A stretch of DNA of 64,000 nt from contig NC_058062.1 in NCBI RefSeq assembly GCF_020085105.1, positions 24,957,562-25,021,561 on the forward strand, read 5' to 3'. Numbering within the stretch: position 1 is the first letter of the stretch; each line of letters begins with the position of its first letter. This document shows positions 11,149 to 25,655 of this stretch, piece after piece. Made by a program: the position numbers and the translations under genes. The stretch comes from Siniperca chuatsi. Taxonomy: Eukaryota > Chordata > Actinopteri > Centrarchiformes > Sinipercidae. Under the pieces are notes generated by a model. That model searched no databases. It saw nothing but the letters and a program-made list of their open reading frames with translations, and had not been told where the DNA came from.

Positions 11149-12640
11149 CCTGCAAAAGAAAGAGAAAGAGAAGAGCAAGAGGACTTCGTTTAAACAAAGC
11201 TTCATGTCCCCAGTAACTGTACCTATCTTTAGCTAGAAGGTGAGAAACATCCATGGTGTTTGTGTGCCGGCATGTGGGTTACTATGGTTAGATATGTGAC
11301 TGGGGAATGAATGTACAGCATCTTTTATGGCTTTGTTTTGGGTTTCCTTTCCTTTGGGGGGGCAAGTCACTAGGAGATGAAAAATGTGTATTGTAAAACA
11401 GAATGCTAAAACGTAGAGCGTGAACGTGGAGTCAATTTCATTTCATTCGTACAGCCTCAAACCACATCAGAGAGCTTTACCGTTACAGTTTCCTCGCTGT
11501 GCCGGGGCCGAGTGATATGTTCTGGTCGTCACATGTAGGTTTGTTGCCATGATACAACAGTGGAAATGAATCAACAGGCTACGAGCATACACACCTGATG
11601 TGTCTAACCTGGACTGCTGAAAGCAGTCAACTTGAGAATGTCTTTTTGCACAGGGTGAAGACTGTGGATTTTATACCGCAGTTCTTCCATTGGAATCATG
11701 GTAGGAAGTGGTCACTTCACAGCCACTATGGATAGGAGGAACAATTACGAACTCTTTCCATGTGTATGTTCATGTGACTGTTGTTTTGAGACAGACTTGA
11801 GAATCATTTAAATCAAGAATTCATTATATGAAGAGCTGTTTTCTGATGTTTTCATGACTGTTTCATAGTTTTGAAACATTACCCCACAGACACTTATTAA
11901 AAACACATTATGAGTGTGCCTGTGTGTTCATGTTCATGTACGTGAGCATGTTCACAGTGGAAGTCTGATTAGTCTCTGACTGAGTGGTCCTCACACCGAC
12001 TACTGACCCCACACAGGAAGTCAAACCGCTGACAGGAAGGAAGCTCCCTCCCCTCCTCAGTAGACCTAATTATACTGCTGAAGGCATTTCCCATGACCAC
12101 AGCGAACATGTGACTCACAGGAGAGCGCAGACCACAGATCGTTTACGAACAAAGCGAAACCCTGAGGGAACCATGCTTCAAAGCTAGTGAGGAGTAGGTG
12201 TTGTGGTTAACTATTAATGCCATTGGAAATTATATTTATTTGTGTTGCAATTGCAGGTTTCCAAAGCTGCAACAGATCAACTGTGTAAACTGTAATAAAA
12301 CAGTGATTGGTTAATTGGATAAATCACAACGTGTTTAATATTTGTGGTTTCCACCCCTCATCAGTGGCCCATCAAAACTGCAGTTTGCTGAAATGTTTGG
12401 GACTGATGAACAGAGTGACTTCCAGCTAAAAGCACGACTGCTCCTTTCATTTTTAAAATGACCAAAAATGTTGATCAGAGACAGGCCGGCTGGCTCACTT
12501 GAGGCTACAAGCCTGATGATGCTGTTAGCCTACTGTATAGAAATCCAGCATGCCTTAAAAGTAATAATGTTATTCATGGGGCTTAAGACTTCAGCTATGG
12601 TATGTAACTACCCGTAATACTACGTATGATACAGAATTTG
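11149..12640. other. intergenic, upstream of tspan4 coding start
   Basis: The tspan4 promoter and a non-coding first exon are expected to the right of 11149, but no CpG-rich promoter could be pinned down. Confidence 0.35.
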
Positions 12641-12762
12641 TTGGGCCTCTGTAATTAATATTATAAAGAGTTCGGCCTAGACCTGCTCTATAGGAAAAGT
12701 GCAATGAGATAACTTTTGTTATGAATTGGCGCTATATAAATAAAACTGAATTGAACTGAATT
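12641..12762 (+). repeat. L2-type LINE 3' end, family A
   Basis: It contains ATATTATAAAGAGTTCGGCC, AAAAGTGCAATGAGATAAC and the terminal GGCGCTATATAAATAAAACT plus GAATT tail. It is the 5'-truncated 3' UTR of the same family as 24014-25655. Confidence 0.8.
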
Positions 12763-13247
12763 AGAATTACTGTATGGATGTTGTACTGACTGTATAAAAG
12801 TAAAACAGTGGAAAAGCTTTGTTTTTGTCCTTTTCGTGCATGTTTCTATCAACTACTCATGTGTGAATAGTCTGAGGACATGATAAGATTACCTACAATA
12901 ATTAATCAAACACCAGTAACCCTCACACATCATGGCATTTCATTGCTGCTTCTCACATGGCACAAAACAAATGGCATTAGTGTTTTAATTACTGAATTTG
13001 TCTCTGACCCATATATTCTGTGCTGATTTAGTCGGCCACTATGGAGACACAGTAGAATAGGGTTGACATGCAACAACCAGTTGGTCACATTCATCACATT
13101 TGTATCACTATATGCAGCAGTACTGAACTTATAATCTGTGGATCGTGTATTTTGAATGTTTACTAACTGTTACAACTTCCTCTTCGTTTTTTTTTAATAG
13201 TCTTTTTCCCATGGGATTCCCCATCCCACGGCACACACTACTGTCTG
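12763..13247. other. intergenic, nothing recognised
   Basis: No gene or named repeat was seen. Confidence 0.4.
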
Positions 13248-13395
13248 AGCAATTCAATTCAATTCAGTCCAATTTATTTATATAATGCCAATTCATAACA
13301 GAAGTTATCTCATTGCACTTTTCCTATAGAGCAGGTCTAGACCGGACTCTTTATAATATTATTTACAGAGACCCAACAGATCCCACGCAGGGGAT
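13248..13395 (-). repeat. L2-type LINE 3' end, family A
   Basis: The AATTCAATTCAATT tail is followed by TTATTTATATAATGCCAATT and GAAGTTATCTCATTGCAC. This is the reverse complement of the copy at 12641-12762, with which it forms a loose inverted pair about 0.5 kb apart. Confidence 0.8.
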
Positions 13396-15590
13396 CTTTT
13401 GTTTTAATTGCCTCTTCACTGTGTCTGTCCTGCTTTTTCTCACTTATTTGAGCGCTTGAGCTGAGTGGATTTATTGTTTCAAATTTCTGAAGTTTTCACT
13501 TTGGTTTATTTGCGCAAATAGAAAAAAGACATAGGAACGGGTGGAGAGAAACACAAGTCCATCAAACCAAAATTAATTGTTTGCCATATGAGCTGACAAA
13601 ACAATCTCAGCTCAAGGTCCACTTACTCACTTGTTCTGGAGCTTTCGACCATATCACATGGTCCTCATTAGCAGATTGTTTTGCCATATTTCCAAGGTTT
13701 TTCCAAGGTCAACCCATGTGAGGGTTGACCCCTGTCAACAGGATCACATCATTTGCCATTTACCTTCCAAAACCATTCAATAATTAAAAATAATAAAAAT
13801 ATAAAAATGTGATCTGATCTGATTGCTATGGTAAATGTTTGAGTATGTTTAGGCACAAAAGGTCATAATTCAACCAGCTGCTTAGAGGTCCTCGTCAGGT
13901 CAAAGTAAACAGGTTGTTTGAAGCATTTGAACAAATGACAGATCAGTCATTTTTCTTCCGTCTCTGAGGAAAACCTATTGACTTCCTGTTTCCAGTCTGG
14001 AAGTTACAAAGAGTACGGCTAGTCAATCAGACCTGACAGAAACCCTCTTTTTATTGGTAGAACATTCGAAGATGAGATGCAGCGTTTTTTAAAGCTTTAA
14101 AAACAAACAACCAAATGGGAAGTTACAGCAGAATAGTGAATTCTAAAATCTAAAGCTTATGGCAAAGCTGCTCGACGTAGTATCTGTGTAGTTACAACTG
14201 TAATTTGAACAGACTTTACCTCTTGTCTTTACTTAGTTTTCCTTTTCAGATCGCCTTTGGATTGGTCCCTGAACCAGCCACGCTTTTCAACCAGCTTTCC
14301 TTTCTTTTCTTCCTCTTTATTGTTCTTCACTGGTAGACTGTATCTGCCGCTTTCCCCAATAAACTTGTCTTTTTCCCTGATTCTGAACTTTATATTGAAT
14401 TTATGGAAGTTTTACCCTTCATTTTGTTCTCTTTTGCAAACAGAATTGTGTCTTTCTCTGTCCTACCCTCTCTCTCTCTCTGCTCAATTATTTCCAGATG
14501 TGTGTGCTGTTGCCCGTCCCTCTCTATGTTCCTTCCCCTCCCATTTTTTTCCTGTTACTTGTCCCTCTTCCCTCCTCCAGCCCACAGCCTCTAAACCTCG
14601 GCTTATCCCACTTTTTTCTCTTTGTTACAGAAATTTTGGGACACTCTCTTATACCCTTTGTCTCAGTGATGTTCTCTTACATCGGTGTACAAGCTCATAC
14701 TGCTCACACAAGCATGCACACTTCCTGTCCTGACCAAATGGTGGCTTTATTCACATTCCTGTTTACCATTTCCAAAGCATACTGTTGTGTTTCAGAGTTT
14801 TAAATGTTTCAAGCTAGCCACTCTATTCAATATGAACATCAACTTGCAGAGATTAAAACCTTGATAGTGAACATAGTATCTGCTTTTATTGTTGTCAATG
14901 TTATATTATCATTACCTAGCAATGGACAAGTGCAGAATGATTTTGAAAAAGCTGCAGAACATTTTTCTGCAACAATAAATACAACTTTAAGAAAGAAAAA
15001 CATTTAAAAGAAGACATTTTCATACATGGTTACATATTTTGGAAGCACCATTTCTTTGTGTCTCTCCTGCACCTGCTCAGTATTTTGGTGACTCTATCCT
15101 GTGCCTTAAAACATATCCTGTGAAGAGGTGATGAGTAGCCAACATCTGTATGTCAGGGATTCCCCAAAAGAACACAAACGGGCACCTTTCTCCTGCTGAG
15201 CTGAACGGTAACACAACCCCACCACCAAAAGCACTTACGAAGAATAAACTGATTTTCAGACTATACTTGCCTCTGTCTCTCTCTCAAAGTAAAGAAAAAG
15301 AATATTGTAAGAGACACGTATTGTGGCAAAATAAAGGAGTCCTAATTGTGTTAAATTTAAATCAGCACTTCACGGTGTCAACTAAAATCAGATTTCTGCT
15401 GACGTCGGCAGATTCTCTTAAAGGGACCGTGCTAATGAAAGCAAAATCTGAATTTTCGGCTTCCTTTTCAACAGTAACATGTTATTAAATGTACAAACTT
15501 CTTAGATTAAGGTCCAAACATTAAACAATGAAACACAATGTTAAAGTACCGTGGTATACTTATGACCATGTGATATTTCAGGGTTTTTTT
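13396..15590. other. intergenic, pyrimidine-rich in part
   Basis: The region 14250-14600 is T/C-rich and therefore open in plus frames, but it shows no conserved protein, start context or splice pattern. No gene is supported. Confidence 0.45.
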
Positions 15591-15762
15591 TTTTATAAAT
15601 TTGCAAAAATCTCTACATTTCAGAGTTTTTTTCTGTCAAGATGGGGTGCTGAGTGTACATTAATGAGAAATAAAATGAACTTTTTTGATTTTAGCAAATT
15701 GCTGCAATGAAACAAAGAGTGAAAAATTTAATGGGGTCTGAATACTTTCCGTACCCACTGTA
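15591..15762 (+). mobile_element. solitary Tc1/mariner-type end
   Basis: The segment ends GGGGTCTGAATACTTTCCGT then ACCCACTGTA, the standard outer terminus of a fish Tc1-like family. No transposase or opposite end is present within several kb, so it is a relic. A Penelope fragment begins at the next base, with the TA of the Tc1 end at the junction. Confidence 0.75.
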
Positions 15763-16350
15763 GGTGAGACTAAACAGCCACTACACAAAAGACTTTATCA
15801 GCACAGACGACACGCTAACTCGGGATTGCAGAGTGCCGTGCATTTGCATCTAAAAGCTACAAACCACACATTTGAAGACAGTGAGGTGAAGATTCTAAGT
15901 AGAGAGAAGAGCTGGTTTGAAAGACGAGTCAAAGAAGTCATTTTTGTGAAAAAAGAGAACCCCTCTTTGAACAGAAATGGTGGTCTGAGATTCAACCTGC
16001 CAACGATCTATCACAGTGTATTATCACCGTGGTCAAGCCAATCATATGCTAATCAGGTACTTAACAGTGATGAGGGAGGTGCAGCCAGAAAACAACAGGC
16101 CTGATTACTGATTACTGGGCCATCTTGGAAACAAAAGAAGGTCAGTTTCAGGTGAAACTAGGCAGGGTAAACAGCAGACACTCAGAAAGACTCCTTCGTG
16201 AGGGCAGGGCTTAAGTAACACAGAGCAGCTTAAATTTCCGAGTTCTCAGACCATTTTTCACAGTTGAGAATGACTTCCGGATGGGAGCCGAAACGTCTTG
16301 ATTCAGAAAACAGTCTCCAGATAACTACGATTGAAACCTTTTCTACGATA
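15763..16350 (+). mobile_element. Penelope-like element 3' fragment
   Basis: The plus strand encodes TKQPLHKRLHQHRRHANSGL-like sequence, then EVKILSREKSWFERRVKEVI and NPSLNRNGGLRFNLP. This is the C-terminal part of a fish Penelope-like polyprotein after the GIY-YIG core and continues to a stop at 16102. Non-coding 3' sequence follows, ending with GACTTCCGGATGGGAGCCGA and AAACCTTTTCTACGATAGA. It is the same family as the minus-strand copy at 56865-57995. The catalytic part is missing. Confidence 0.82.
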
Positions 16351-16489
16351 GACGGCATTGCCCTGGCCTCCAGCACCACTGTAAGGAATCTCTTTGATCA
16401 GGATTTATCCTATTTATCCTACATAACATTGCAAAAATGAGGCACACCCTGTCTCAAAATTATGCCGAAATTATTCCTTATTATCAGGC

Positions 16490-17130
16490 TGCCCGAATAA
16501 GTCCCTTGAGACTCTCCAGTTGATCCAGAATGCTGCTGCACGTGTACTTACAAGAACTAGGAAAAGAGATCATATTTCTCCAATATTAACTTCTCAGCAC
16601 TGGCTCCCTGTAAAATCCAGAATAGAATTTAAAATCCTTCTCCTCACCTACAAAGCTCCTAAAGGTCTGGCACCATCATATCTTAAAAGATCTCAGAATC
16701 TCATCTCTGTGCTCCCAGGATGCAGGGTTACTCGTGGTTCCTAGAGTCTCCAAAAGTAGAATGGGAGCCAGAGCCTTCAGTTATCAAGCTCCTCTCCTGT
16801 GGAATCAGATCCCAATATGGGTTTGGGAGGCAGACACCATCTCCAAATTTAAGAGTTGGCTTAAGACTTTCCTCTTTGATAAAGCTTATAGTTAGGGCTG
16901 GTCTGGGTGAGTCCTGAACCATCCCTTAGTTATGCTGCTATAGGCCTAGACTGCCGGGAGACTTCCCACGATGCACCTCTTTCCTCTCTCCTTCTCTCCC
17001 TCTCCATCTGTATGAATTTTTGTCCCATTACTACATGTTACTAACTCCACATCTTCTCTCTCCCGTAGTTTTGTGCTTTATCGTTTCTCTCCTCTGTCCT
17101 TCTGTCGCTTTCAGCAGGAAGACATTTGGT
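16490..17130 (+). mobile_element. L2-type LINE 3' portion, family A
   Basis: The plus strand encodes the reverse-transcriptase C-terminus [40 protein letters not shown] and, after a frameshift near 16690, [15 protein letters not shown] sequence. It is followed by the family's 3' UTR with CCTTAGTTATGCTGCTATAG. It is frameshifted and 5'-truncated. Confidence 0.85.
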
Positions 17131-17149
17131 TTCAGCCATGTTTCATATC

Positions 17150-17425
17150 AACCAATCATATCTAGCTGATGCTAATAGGCTTGCTATCAGTCCTGTGGCT
17201 GCCGCTATCTGGAGTGCCCGTGGCATCTAAGGTAACATTAGCAGAGAATAGCTCTTCTAACTGACGAACACGTCTCTCTAGAAGAGACACCCTATCTGCA
17301 ACAGCTAAACAGTCATCACAAACCATATCATAATACAGTTAGCGAGGTTGCATAGCTGTGGGAAATAGGCTAAGCTAGTAGGCTGGTCTAAGCTCGGAGC
17401 TAACAGGCAGCAGCAAAGGCTAGCT
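17150..17425 (-). mobile_element. L2-type LINE 5'/ORF1 coiled-coil piece
   Basis: The minus strand reads DDCLAVADRVSLLERRVRQL then EELFSANVT. This heptad-patterned coiled coil is typical of the short first reading frame of fish L2-type elements. It sits tail-to-tail against the 3' portion at 16490-17130, so the element was inverted or two copies are juxtaposed. Confidence 0.6.
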
Positions 17426-18110
17426 ACCCCCAAACACTAAGATTGATTTGAAAATATAATGTAACAGTAGTGTAGAATGATATGGACTCAGTTTGAGAGA
17501 GTAGATATGAAAAGAGTGAAGCTGATAAGAGTGATTAACACAGAAAATCTAGGAGGTGTATACATACTGGTTTGTTTCAGTATGGAATAATGGAAGATCT
17601 AATATACCAGATCCAAGTTTGCTGCAGAGTGATTATTTTGACTTTAGGGTTAGCAAACATACAAGAAAAACTGGACCACCTTTACAGTCTTATCTTGTAA
17701 AGGGTAATTTTCTTTTATGGTGGTAGTGGTCCTGAATAGATGTCTAAATTGGGACACTGTTCTCTGAATGTTTACTGATGTTATGAAATGGTCTTAACAA
17801 GATGTAGATCAGTGAGCTTGCCATGAAGGTTCAATGATGCCCAAAAATGGTCTTTTAAAGTTGTCTAAGTTTTGACCGTGTTCTAAACATCCATAGGTGA
17901 TAAGAAGTGGTTTTGGCCAAACAGATACATTTGTCAATGTTCAGTTTATTAGGATAGAGTCAGAGGAGTTGAGCCAACTCGAACTACATTTTAAGGTCTT
18001 GGTTTATCTTGTTGTTTTACTGGATTGCATTTTGCTGTGTTATGTGTTCATGCTATATGGGCCTGTGACAGACAGCGACATATCCAGAGTCTTTATCTGC
18101 TTTATGCCTA
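17426..18110. other. intergenic, nothing recognised
   Basis: No exon or repeat could be supported. Confidence 0.4.
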
Positions 18111-18320
18111 GAGCTTAGCTAGGCTCCAGCTCCCCTGTAACCTGAGTATAAGCTGTGATGGCAGGATACTCCCATGGTGTGGCACAGTGTGATGTGTAGT
18201 GATGGAGAGTTTGCAGCTTGAGTGGCTTGAGGGAAGAATAAAAGGTGACTGAGTACATCCTAATCGTGGTTGCCTTGATTATCATGAAATACAAACGAAC
18301 AATACATGGTGTCAGAAATT
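18111..18320 (+). mobile_element. possible LTR end with primer-binding site
   Basis: A run ending GAACAATACA is followed at 18308 by TGGTGTCAGAA, a form often seen as the minus-strand primer-binding site just inside the 5' LTR of Ty3/gypsy elements. An AATAAAAGG at 18237 could be the LTR poly(A) signal. No gag or pol follows. Confidence 0.4.
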
Positions 18321-19762
18321 ATTCACCCATGACAGACGGAGAGTCTAACGACACAAAATCTACTAGTTCGACCAGTATAATAGTGTTATGAATGAAAGTA
18401 AGCTGCAGGACGATAGGGAGGAGGCAATAGGCTTACTGTTCGTCGCTAACAGGATGAAAAACCTACAGCTTGGAACATACATTCACACTCAAGTCACCAG
18501 GACATTCGAATTTGAAACAAGCTCAAGGTAGACCTGGATAAGCAAATTTGAATGGTTTTGGACAGCCTCCGCCTTAAAAGAAAAGGACGGAGACTCCCAA
18601 ATGAATTCCCTCACCTAGCCAATGGGAGACAGCTTGTTAAGTTCTCTCCTGTGGTCATGCCATCCTTTTTCAATAAGATGTCTAAAGCGTATACAGGTGT
18701 TGTCACTGTTCTGTGCAGGGGTTGTTCTAGGTTCAGTGGAGATGCAGGGCTTAGCCCTGAAATCTTTGAAAGAGTCTGAGGTCACGCTTCGAATGATAAA
18801 TATTGCAATATCAATATGTGCTATATACTATCATTATTATTATTATTATCATCATCATTGTTACTTCAAAAACACAGTTAACTGTCAAAACCTGTTTTTG
18901 TCTTGTTTGACATAAAACAATGTTTGAGTAATTCATCCTAACCTGTAATCTGACAATTCAATAATAAAAACAAGCCACCAAGGCACACATTAGAATAAGT
19001 AAAATTAGCAACTGACAAATTTTATGGCAAATATTACAAAACGCTCCATCCAGTTTCAAACAAATATTCCGGTCACTCTGTTTGAAAGAAGAGCTTTTAA
19101 ATGAACAGTTATTGTCAGCTGTCACTGAATGAACAAACTTGGTAATGTTCAACATACAAGGTACAAGGTAATTTATTTATCATTATACAACACAAGGCTG
19201 TACAACAAAATTAAGTCACACATACTGCTGTGCTGCACAGCATACAATATATATATCCTACAGTTATTTACATATATACATACACGGATACACCTAGGAA
19301 ATAATTCAGTGCATTTTTTGAATTTGCGTCTGGGGAATGCAATACAGCAGCAACAAGATAGTGAAGATAATAATATGGTTATTATAGTCACATAAAATGT
19401 TCAACATCTGGAAATGTTACATTATGTATTAAGGGCTAGTGCAGACTTCAAGACTTGAGCCACGATTTGCCTGTCTCTAATTTCTAAGATCAGATTTCTT
19501 AGATCTGAGACAAAACCCCTCAAGTTCTGTGGCCATGCCCATCATGACAGGTCCTCTAGTTTGAGAGGCAAAAACATATCATCAACTCATCATGTGCTGT
19601 CCCGGACACTACAACAGTTTTCAGACATATTTTACATGGGATAAGAGGAGTATCCAATCACAGCACACAGGAAACTGGAGGCAGGGCGGCACAAATTATG
19701 TTTTTCAATGCAGTAGTAGTCATGCAACAAGCTTCAGAGGGAATGAAAAAGAGTTGAAAAAA
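18321..19762. other. intergenic, AT-rich
   Basis: (TAT)n at 18832-18850 and AT-rich DNA. No gene was seen. Confidence 0.4.
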
Positions 19763-22560
19763 TAATAATAATGATAATAAACTTTATTTATAGAGGACTT
19801 ATCAAAACCAAGTACAAAGTGCTTCACAGAGAGAGAAATAAAATACCACAGTGAATGATGAAATACATAAAATAAATAATAATAATAAATAATAATAAAA
19901 TAAAACAGACAGCTCAGGTAAAATCAGAATATGCTTTCCGATAAAAATGTGTTTCGAGAAGAGATTTAAAAGAAGACACTGACTCAGACAACCTAATTTC
20001 TTTGGGCAAGTTGTTCCAGAGCCTCGGGGCCCTGATGGCAAAAGCTCTGTCCCCCTTAGTTTTCATCCTGGACTCAGGAAGAGACAGAAGACCCCTGCCT
20101 GAAGATCTTAAACTACGTGAAGGTTCATAAGGGATTACAAGGTCTAAAATATAATCTGGAGTCAGGCAATGAAAAGCCTTAAAAGTAATCAATAAGATCT
20201 TAAATCAATCCTAAAACAAACAGGGAGCCAATGTAAAGAGGCTAAAACAGGTGTGATATGATCATACCTCTTGGCCTTGGTTAGAAGCCTAGCAAATGAG
20301 TAGGTTCTGTACAGTCTGCAGTCATTTCAAGTTTTTTGATTAAGATAAGTGAACAGGCTGTTACAATAATCAAGGCGTGAGGAGATAAAAGCATGTACAA
20401 CAGTTTCTGCATCACTAAGATTTAAAATAAATCAGATTTTTGCAATGTTTCTGAGGTGATAAAAACATGATTGGACAAGCTTAGTGATATGTTGCTCACA
20501 ACATAAATTGTTATCAAACAGGACACCAAGATTTCTTGCCACAGGCTTGTAGCATGTTGTGACAGGTAGCCAGTAGATGGCAGTATTTGTTTAGTGATAT
20601 GTTGGGGCCCAATAACAAGGATTTCTGTTTTATTTAAGTTGAGCTGAAGAAAAGTTATTGACATCCAGTTTTTTAAGTCAGACAGGCAGTCCTGCAGAGA
20701 ACTCAGCGTACTGAGGTCAATGGGTTTGACAGGGAGGTACAACTGTGTGTCATCTGCATAGCAATAAAAAGAAATCCCATGTTTGCAGATTACATAACCC
20801 AAGGGGAGCATTTATAAGGAGAACAGTATTGGTCACCCAGTGCCTCAGTCTATCTAGAAGAATGCCAAGAAGATGATGATCAATAGTGTCAAAGACAGCA
20901 CTTAAGTCCAGCAGCACAAAAATTTAACACATGCCTGAGGCATTCATTAAAAGGTCATTAGTGACTTTGAGAAGGGCTGTCTCAGTGCTGTGGTGCTGAC
21001 AAAAACCAGATTGAAACTTTTCAAAGGTTCTGTTATTTTCCACAGCATCAAGATGCTGTTTAGAAACAAGTTTTTTGAGAACGTTGGAAATAAAAAGCAG
21101 ATCGGACGATAGTTATCCAGGAGGGTAGGATGAAGCCCAGGTTTCTTTTAGGACTGGTTGGACACAAGTAGTTTTAAAGTAATCTGGACCACAGCCAGTA
21201 GACAGTGAGCTGTTATAAATAGTTAGCAAATGGGGCCCAATACAATCCATAACTTCCAATAAAAACCTAGTTGGGATTTTGTCCAGAAGGCTCGAGGATA
21301 CTCCCATAAGAGACATGATGTCTGTGGGTTAAGGCACAGTAACAGCAGAAAATTTGCCCAAAGAATCCCTGAGCAGGTGATCCACATCTAAAAATGGCAG
21401 GATTGGGGATGATACTAGATCTTATTAACTCCACCTTTCAACGCAAAGTTCCAAAAAAACTTTTCACAATCAGCATCACAATCAGCAGGGGCACAAGGAG
21501 AGGCTGGGTTAACTAACTGATCCACAGTCTTAAATAGGAATCTGGGGTTGTGCTGATGGGCAGAAATAAGTGCAGAGAAATGGCACGTTCTTGCATCTTT
21601 CACCATCCCATTATAAAAGAGAAATAACTCTTTCATAGCCACAAAGCGGACCTGGAGACCTGATTTCTTACATATGCGCTCTGCTCTTCTGCATTTCCTT
21701 TTACAGCTTTGAATACTGTCATTTAACCATGGCTGTTTTCTAGTCTTTGAGTTTGATCTATTTTTCAGAGGAGCTATGAGATCTAAGGTTGAAGAACACA
21801 GGTAATTAAAAGAATCAACCTAATCGTTGGTGTTGGAGGAATTTATAACAAGACTGGAAAAAATTCAAGGAGTTCCAACAAGAAGGAGCCAGCTGGTTTA
21901 GGGGGGCGATAAATAATAGCAAATATGACCGGGAGTGGGCCACCAAGTTTAAACATGAGCACTTCAAAGGAAGAAAAATCATTGCAAGCTATGAGGTTAC
22001 ACATAAATGCCACCACAACCACAATCCCTACGGCAGCTAAAGCAGTCATAATCTGGAGGGCACAATTCAGCAAGCTGACTGTGATCACCAGGACGTAAAC
22101 AGGATTCTCTACATTGAGAAGAGCTATCTTAAAAAGTCTGTGCTGGGTTAGAACTGAAGTTGAGATGGGAGATAGGTTTTAGGCCCAGGTGTTTATTATT
22201 AATTATTATTATTGCTGTGTCGGCTGTGTCTGTTTCATATTAAGGACCTATGCGAAATTACCACAGGAATTTTAAAGGTAGCGCTAGAAGAATCCGGGCT
22301 CCAAATAGCAGCACTATGATCAGTCCACAAGAGGGAAGTTAGTGACAGCAGAGGGTGCGTGGCTATTTTTGGTGGGCAGAGAAGAGAAAGAAGAAGAGAA
22401 GAAGAGCGAGGAGAGACAGGTGATGTAAATAGTGAATTACATGAAGAGGACAGTACAGCGTGCTGCAGGTTAGCCGCCAGCATGTGACCACCTGACTTGT
22501 TCGGGTGAAGACTGTCTCGTGCAAACAAGGAAGAACAATCCTAGAATAAGTTAAAATTGT
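19763..22560 (-). mobile_element. L2-type LINE, family B, near full length but decayed
   Basis: The minus strand carries, from 22528 downward, pieces of the apurinic-type endonuclease (VIFAIIYRPPKPAGSFLLEL at about 21880-21950), linker, and reverse transcriptase with the catalytic [16 protein letters not shown] box near 20760. The region LNLNKTEILVIGP lies near 20625 and the C-terminus [20 protein letters not shown] near 19970-20020. Frameshifts and stops break it at least five times, so it is dead. The 3' end runs into CTATAAATAAAGTTTATTAT with a TTA-type microsatellite tail at 19763, unlike the GAATT tail of family A. Confidence 0.85.
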
Positions 22561-22720
22561 GAATAAAACCAATGCCCTGGGTACTGCAGACAGACTGGAG
22601 CCAGGTATGAGGCTGAGGATCGTGCTAAAACGGTCAATTCCACATGGACCCGAAATGAAAGCATGCTTTCCACTGCTGTTGAGCAGGTCAAAGAGGCGGA
22701 GGAATGTCAGTAATATAATA

Positions 22721-23903
<1,183 letters not shown>

Positions 23904-24013
23904 TATGCCTTCAAATAAATGCCTGTTACCTTTGTAGTTGAGGTAAATCATGATCCAGCCACTATTATAGAATTTACGGTAATTTTTCCTCATCCTTGTA
24001 GTAGAGTTCAATT

Positions 24014-25655
24014 AAATTTTTCAATCAAATTTTATTTATATAGTGCCAATTAATAACAGACGTTATGTCATTGCACTTTTCATATAGAGCAGGTCCAGAC
24101 CCTACTCTTTATAATATTATTTACAGAGATCGAACAATTTGCCACCATGAGCGTCACAGCAGTGGCAAGGAAAAACGTCCTTTTAACAGGCAGAAACCTC
24201 GAGCAGAACCTATAGGCTCAAGGTGGGCGGCCATGAAGGAGGAAAGAGAATATACAGTAGCACAATGCAAATTCCACATTGAGATTTAAGTTAGTAAGTT
24301 ATTTAAATAATAATGGTAATTGTAGTGGTAATAATATTACTATTGATAAAATAATAATAGTAATAATAATGATAGGAATAATAATGATAATAACAGTATT
24401 AAGACTAATAATAATAATTGTAGTAGCAGTTGTTGAGCAGTACCAGAAGATGGCTTGAAATAATAGATTCAGACTCTGTAGCTCTGGAAGCATACTTGCT
24501 GAAAGCGACTGAAGGAGAGAGACGAGAAAGCACAAAACTACGGGAGAGAGTAGATGTCGAGTTAGTAACATGCATTAATGGGATAAGAATGCATACAGAT
24601 GGAGAGGGAGAGGAGAGAGGAGGGAGGTGCATCATGGGAAGTCTAGGCCTATAGCAGCATAACTAAGGGATGGTTCGGGACTCACCTGAGCCATGCGTTA
24701 GCTATAAGCTTTATCAAAGAGGAAAGTCTTAAGCCTACTCTTAAATTTGGAGATGGTGTCTGCCTCCCGAACCCAAACTGGGATCTGATTCCACAGGAGA
24801 GGAGCTTGATAACTGAAGGCTCTGGCTCCCAATCTACTTTTGGAGACTCTAGGAACCACAAATAACCCTGCATTCTGGGAGCGCAGTGTTCTAGTCGGAT
24901 AATATGGTATTATGAGCTCTTTAAGATATGATGGTGCCAGACCATTAGGAGCTTTGTAGGTGAGGAGAAGGATTTTAAATTCTATTCTGGATTTTACAGG
25001 GAGCCAGTGCTGAGAAGCTAATATTGGAGAGATATGATCTCTTTTCCTAGTTCTTGTAAGTACACGTGCCGCAGCATTCTGGATCAACTGGAGAGTCTTA
25101 AGGGACTTATTCGGGCAGCCGGATAATAAGGAATTGCAGTAGTCCAGCCTAGAAGTAACAAATGCATGTACTAATTTTTTGGCATCATTTTGAGACAGGA
25201 TGTGCCTGATTTTTGCAATGTTACATAGGTGAAAAAAGGCAGTCCTTGAAGTTTGTTTCATGTGGGAGTTAAAGGATAAATCCTGATCAGTTAACTGGTT
25301 AGTTTCTTCTGGCTTGATTGATAAATATAATTGAGTATCATCTGCATAGCAATGAAAGTTTATGGAGTGCCTCCTAATAATACTGCCTAGAGGAAGCATA
25401 TATAAGGTGAATAGAATCTGTCCACAGAACCTTGGGGAAGTCCGTGACTAACTTTGGCGTGCACAGAGGACTCACCGTTAACATGTACAAAATGAGATCG
25501 ATTGATAGATGGGATTTAAACCAGCTTAGTGTGGCTCCTTTAATGCCAATTACATGTTCCAGTCTCTGTAATAGGATGCGATGGTCAGTGGTGTCAAACG
25601 CAGCACTAAGATCTAACAAGACAAGTACAGAGACAAGTCCTTTGTCTGATTTTTG
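24014..25655 (-). mobile_element. L2-type LINE, family A, reference copy
   Basis: The minus strand encodes [20 protein letters not shown] near 25580, [16 protein letters not shown] near 25340 and a 233-residue open stretch (25399-24698) ending [14 protein letters not shown]. The 3' UTR follows, with GCTGCTATAGGCCTAGAC, an (ATT)n interruption at 24300-24430 and the terminal CACTATATAAATAAAATTTG (24014-24040). About 60 codons are missing after the YADD box. This copy explains the many short 3' ends elsewhere in the window. Confidence 0.88.

Noticed and set aside
14257..14803. 158-codon plus frame
   Set aside because: It is T/C-rich low-complexity sequence. No domain, homologue or splice logic was seen.
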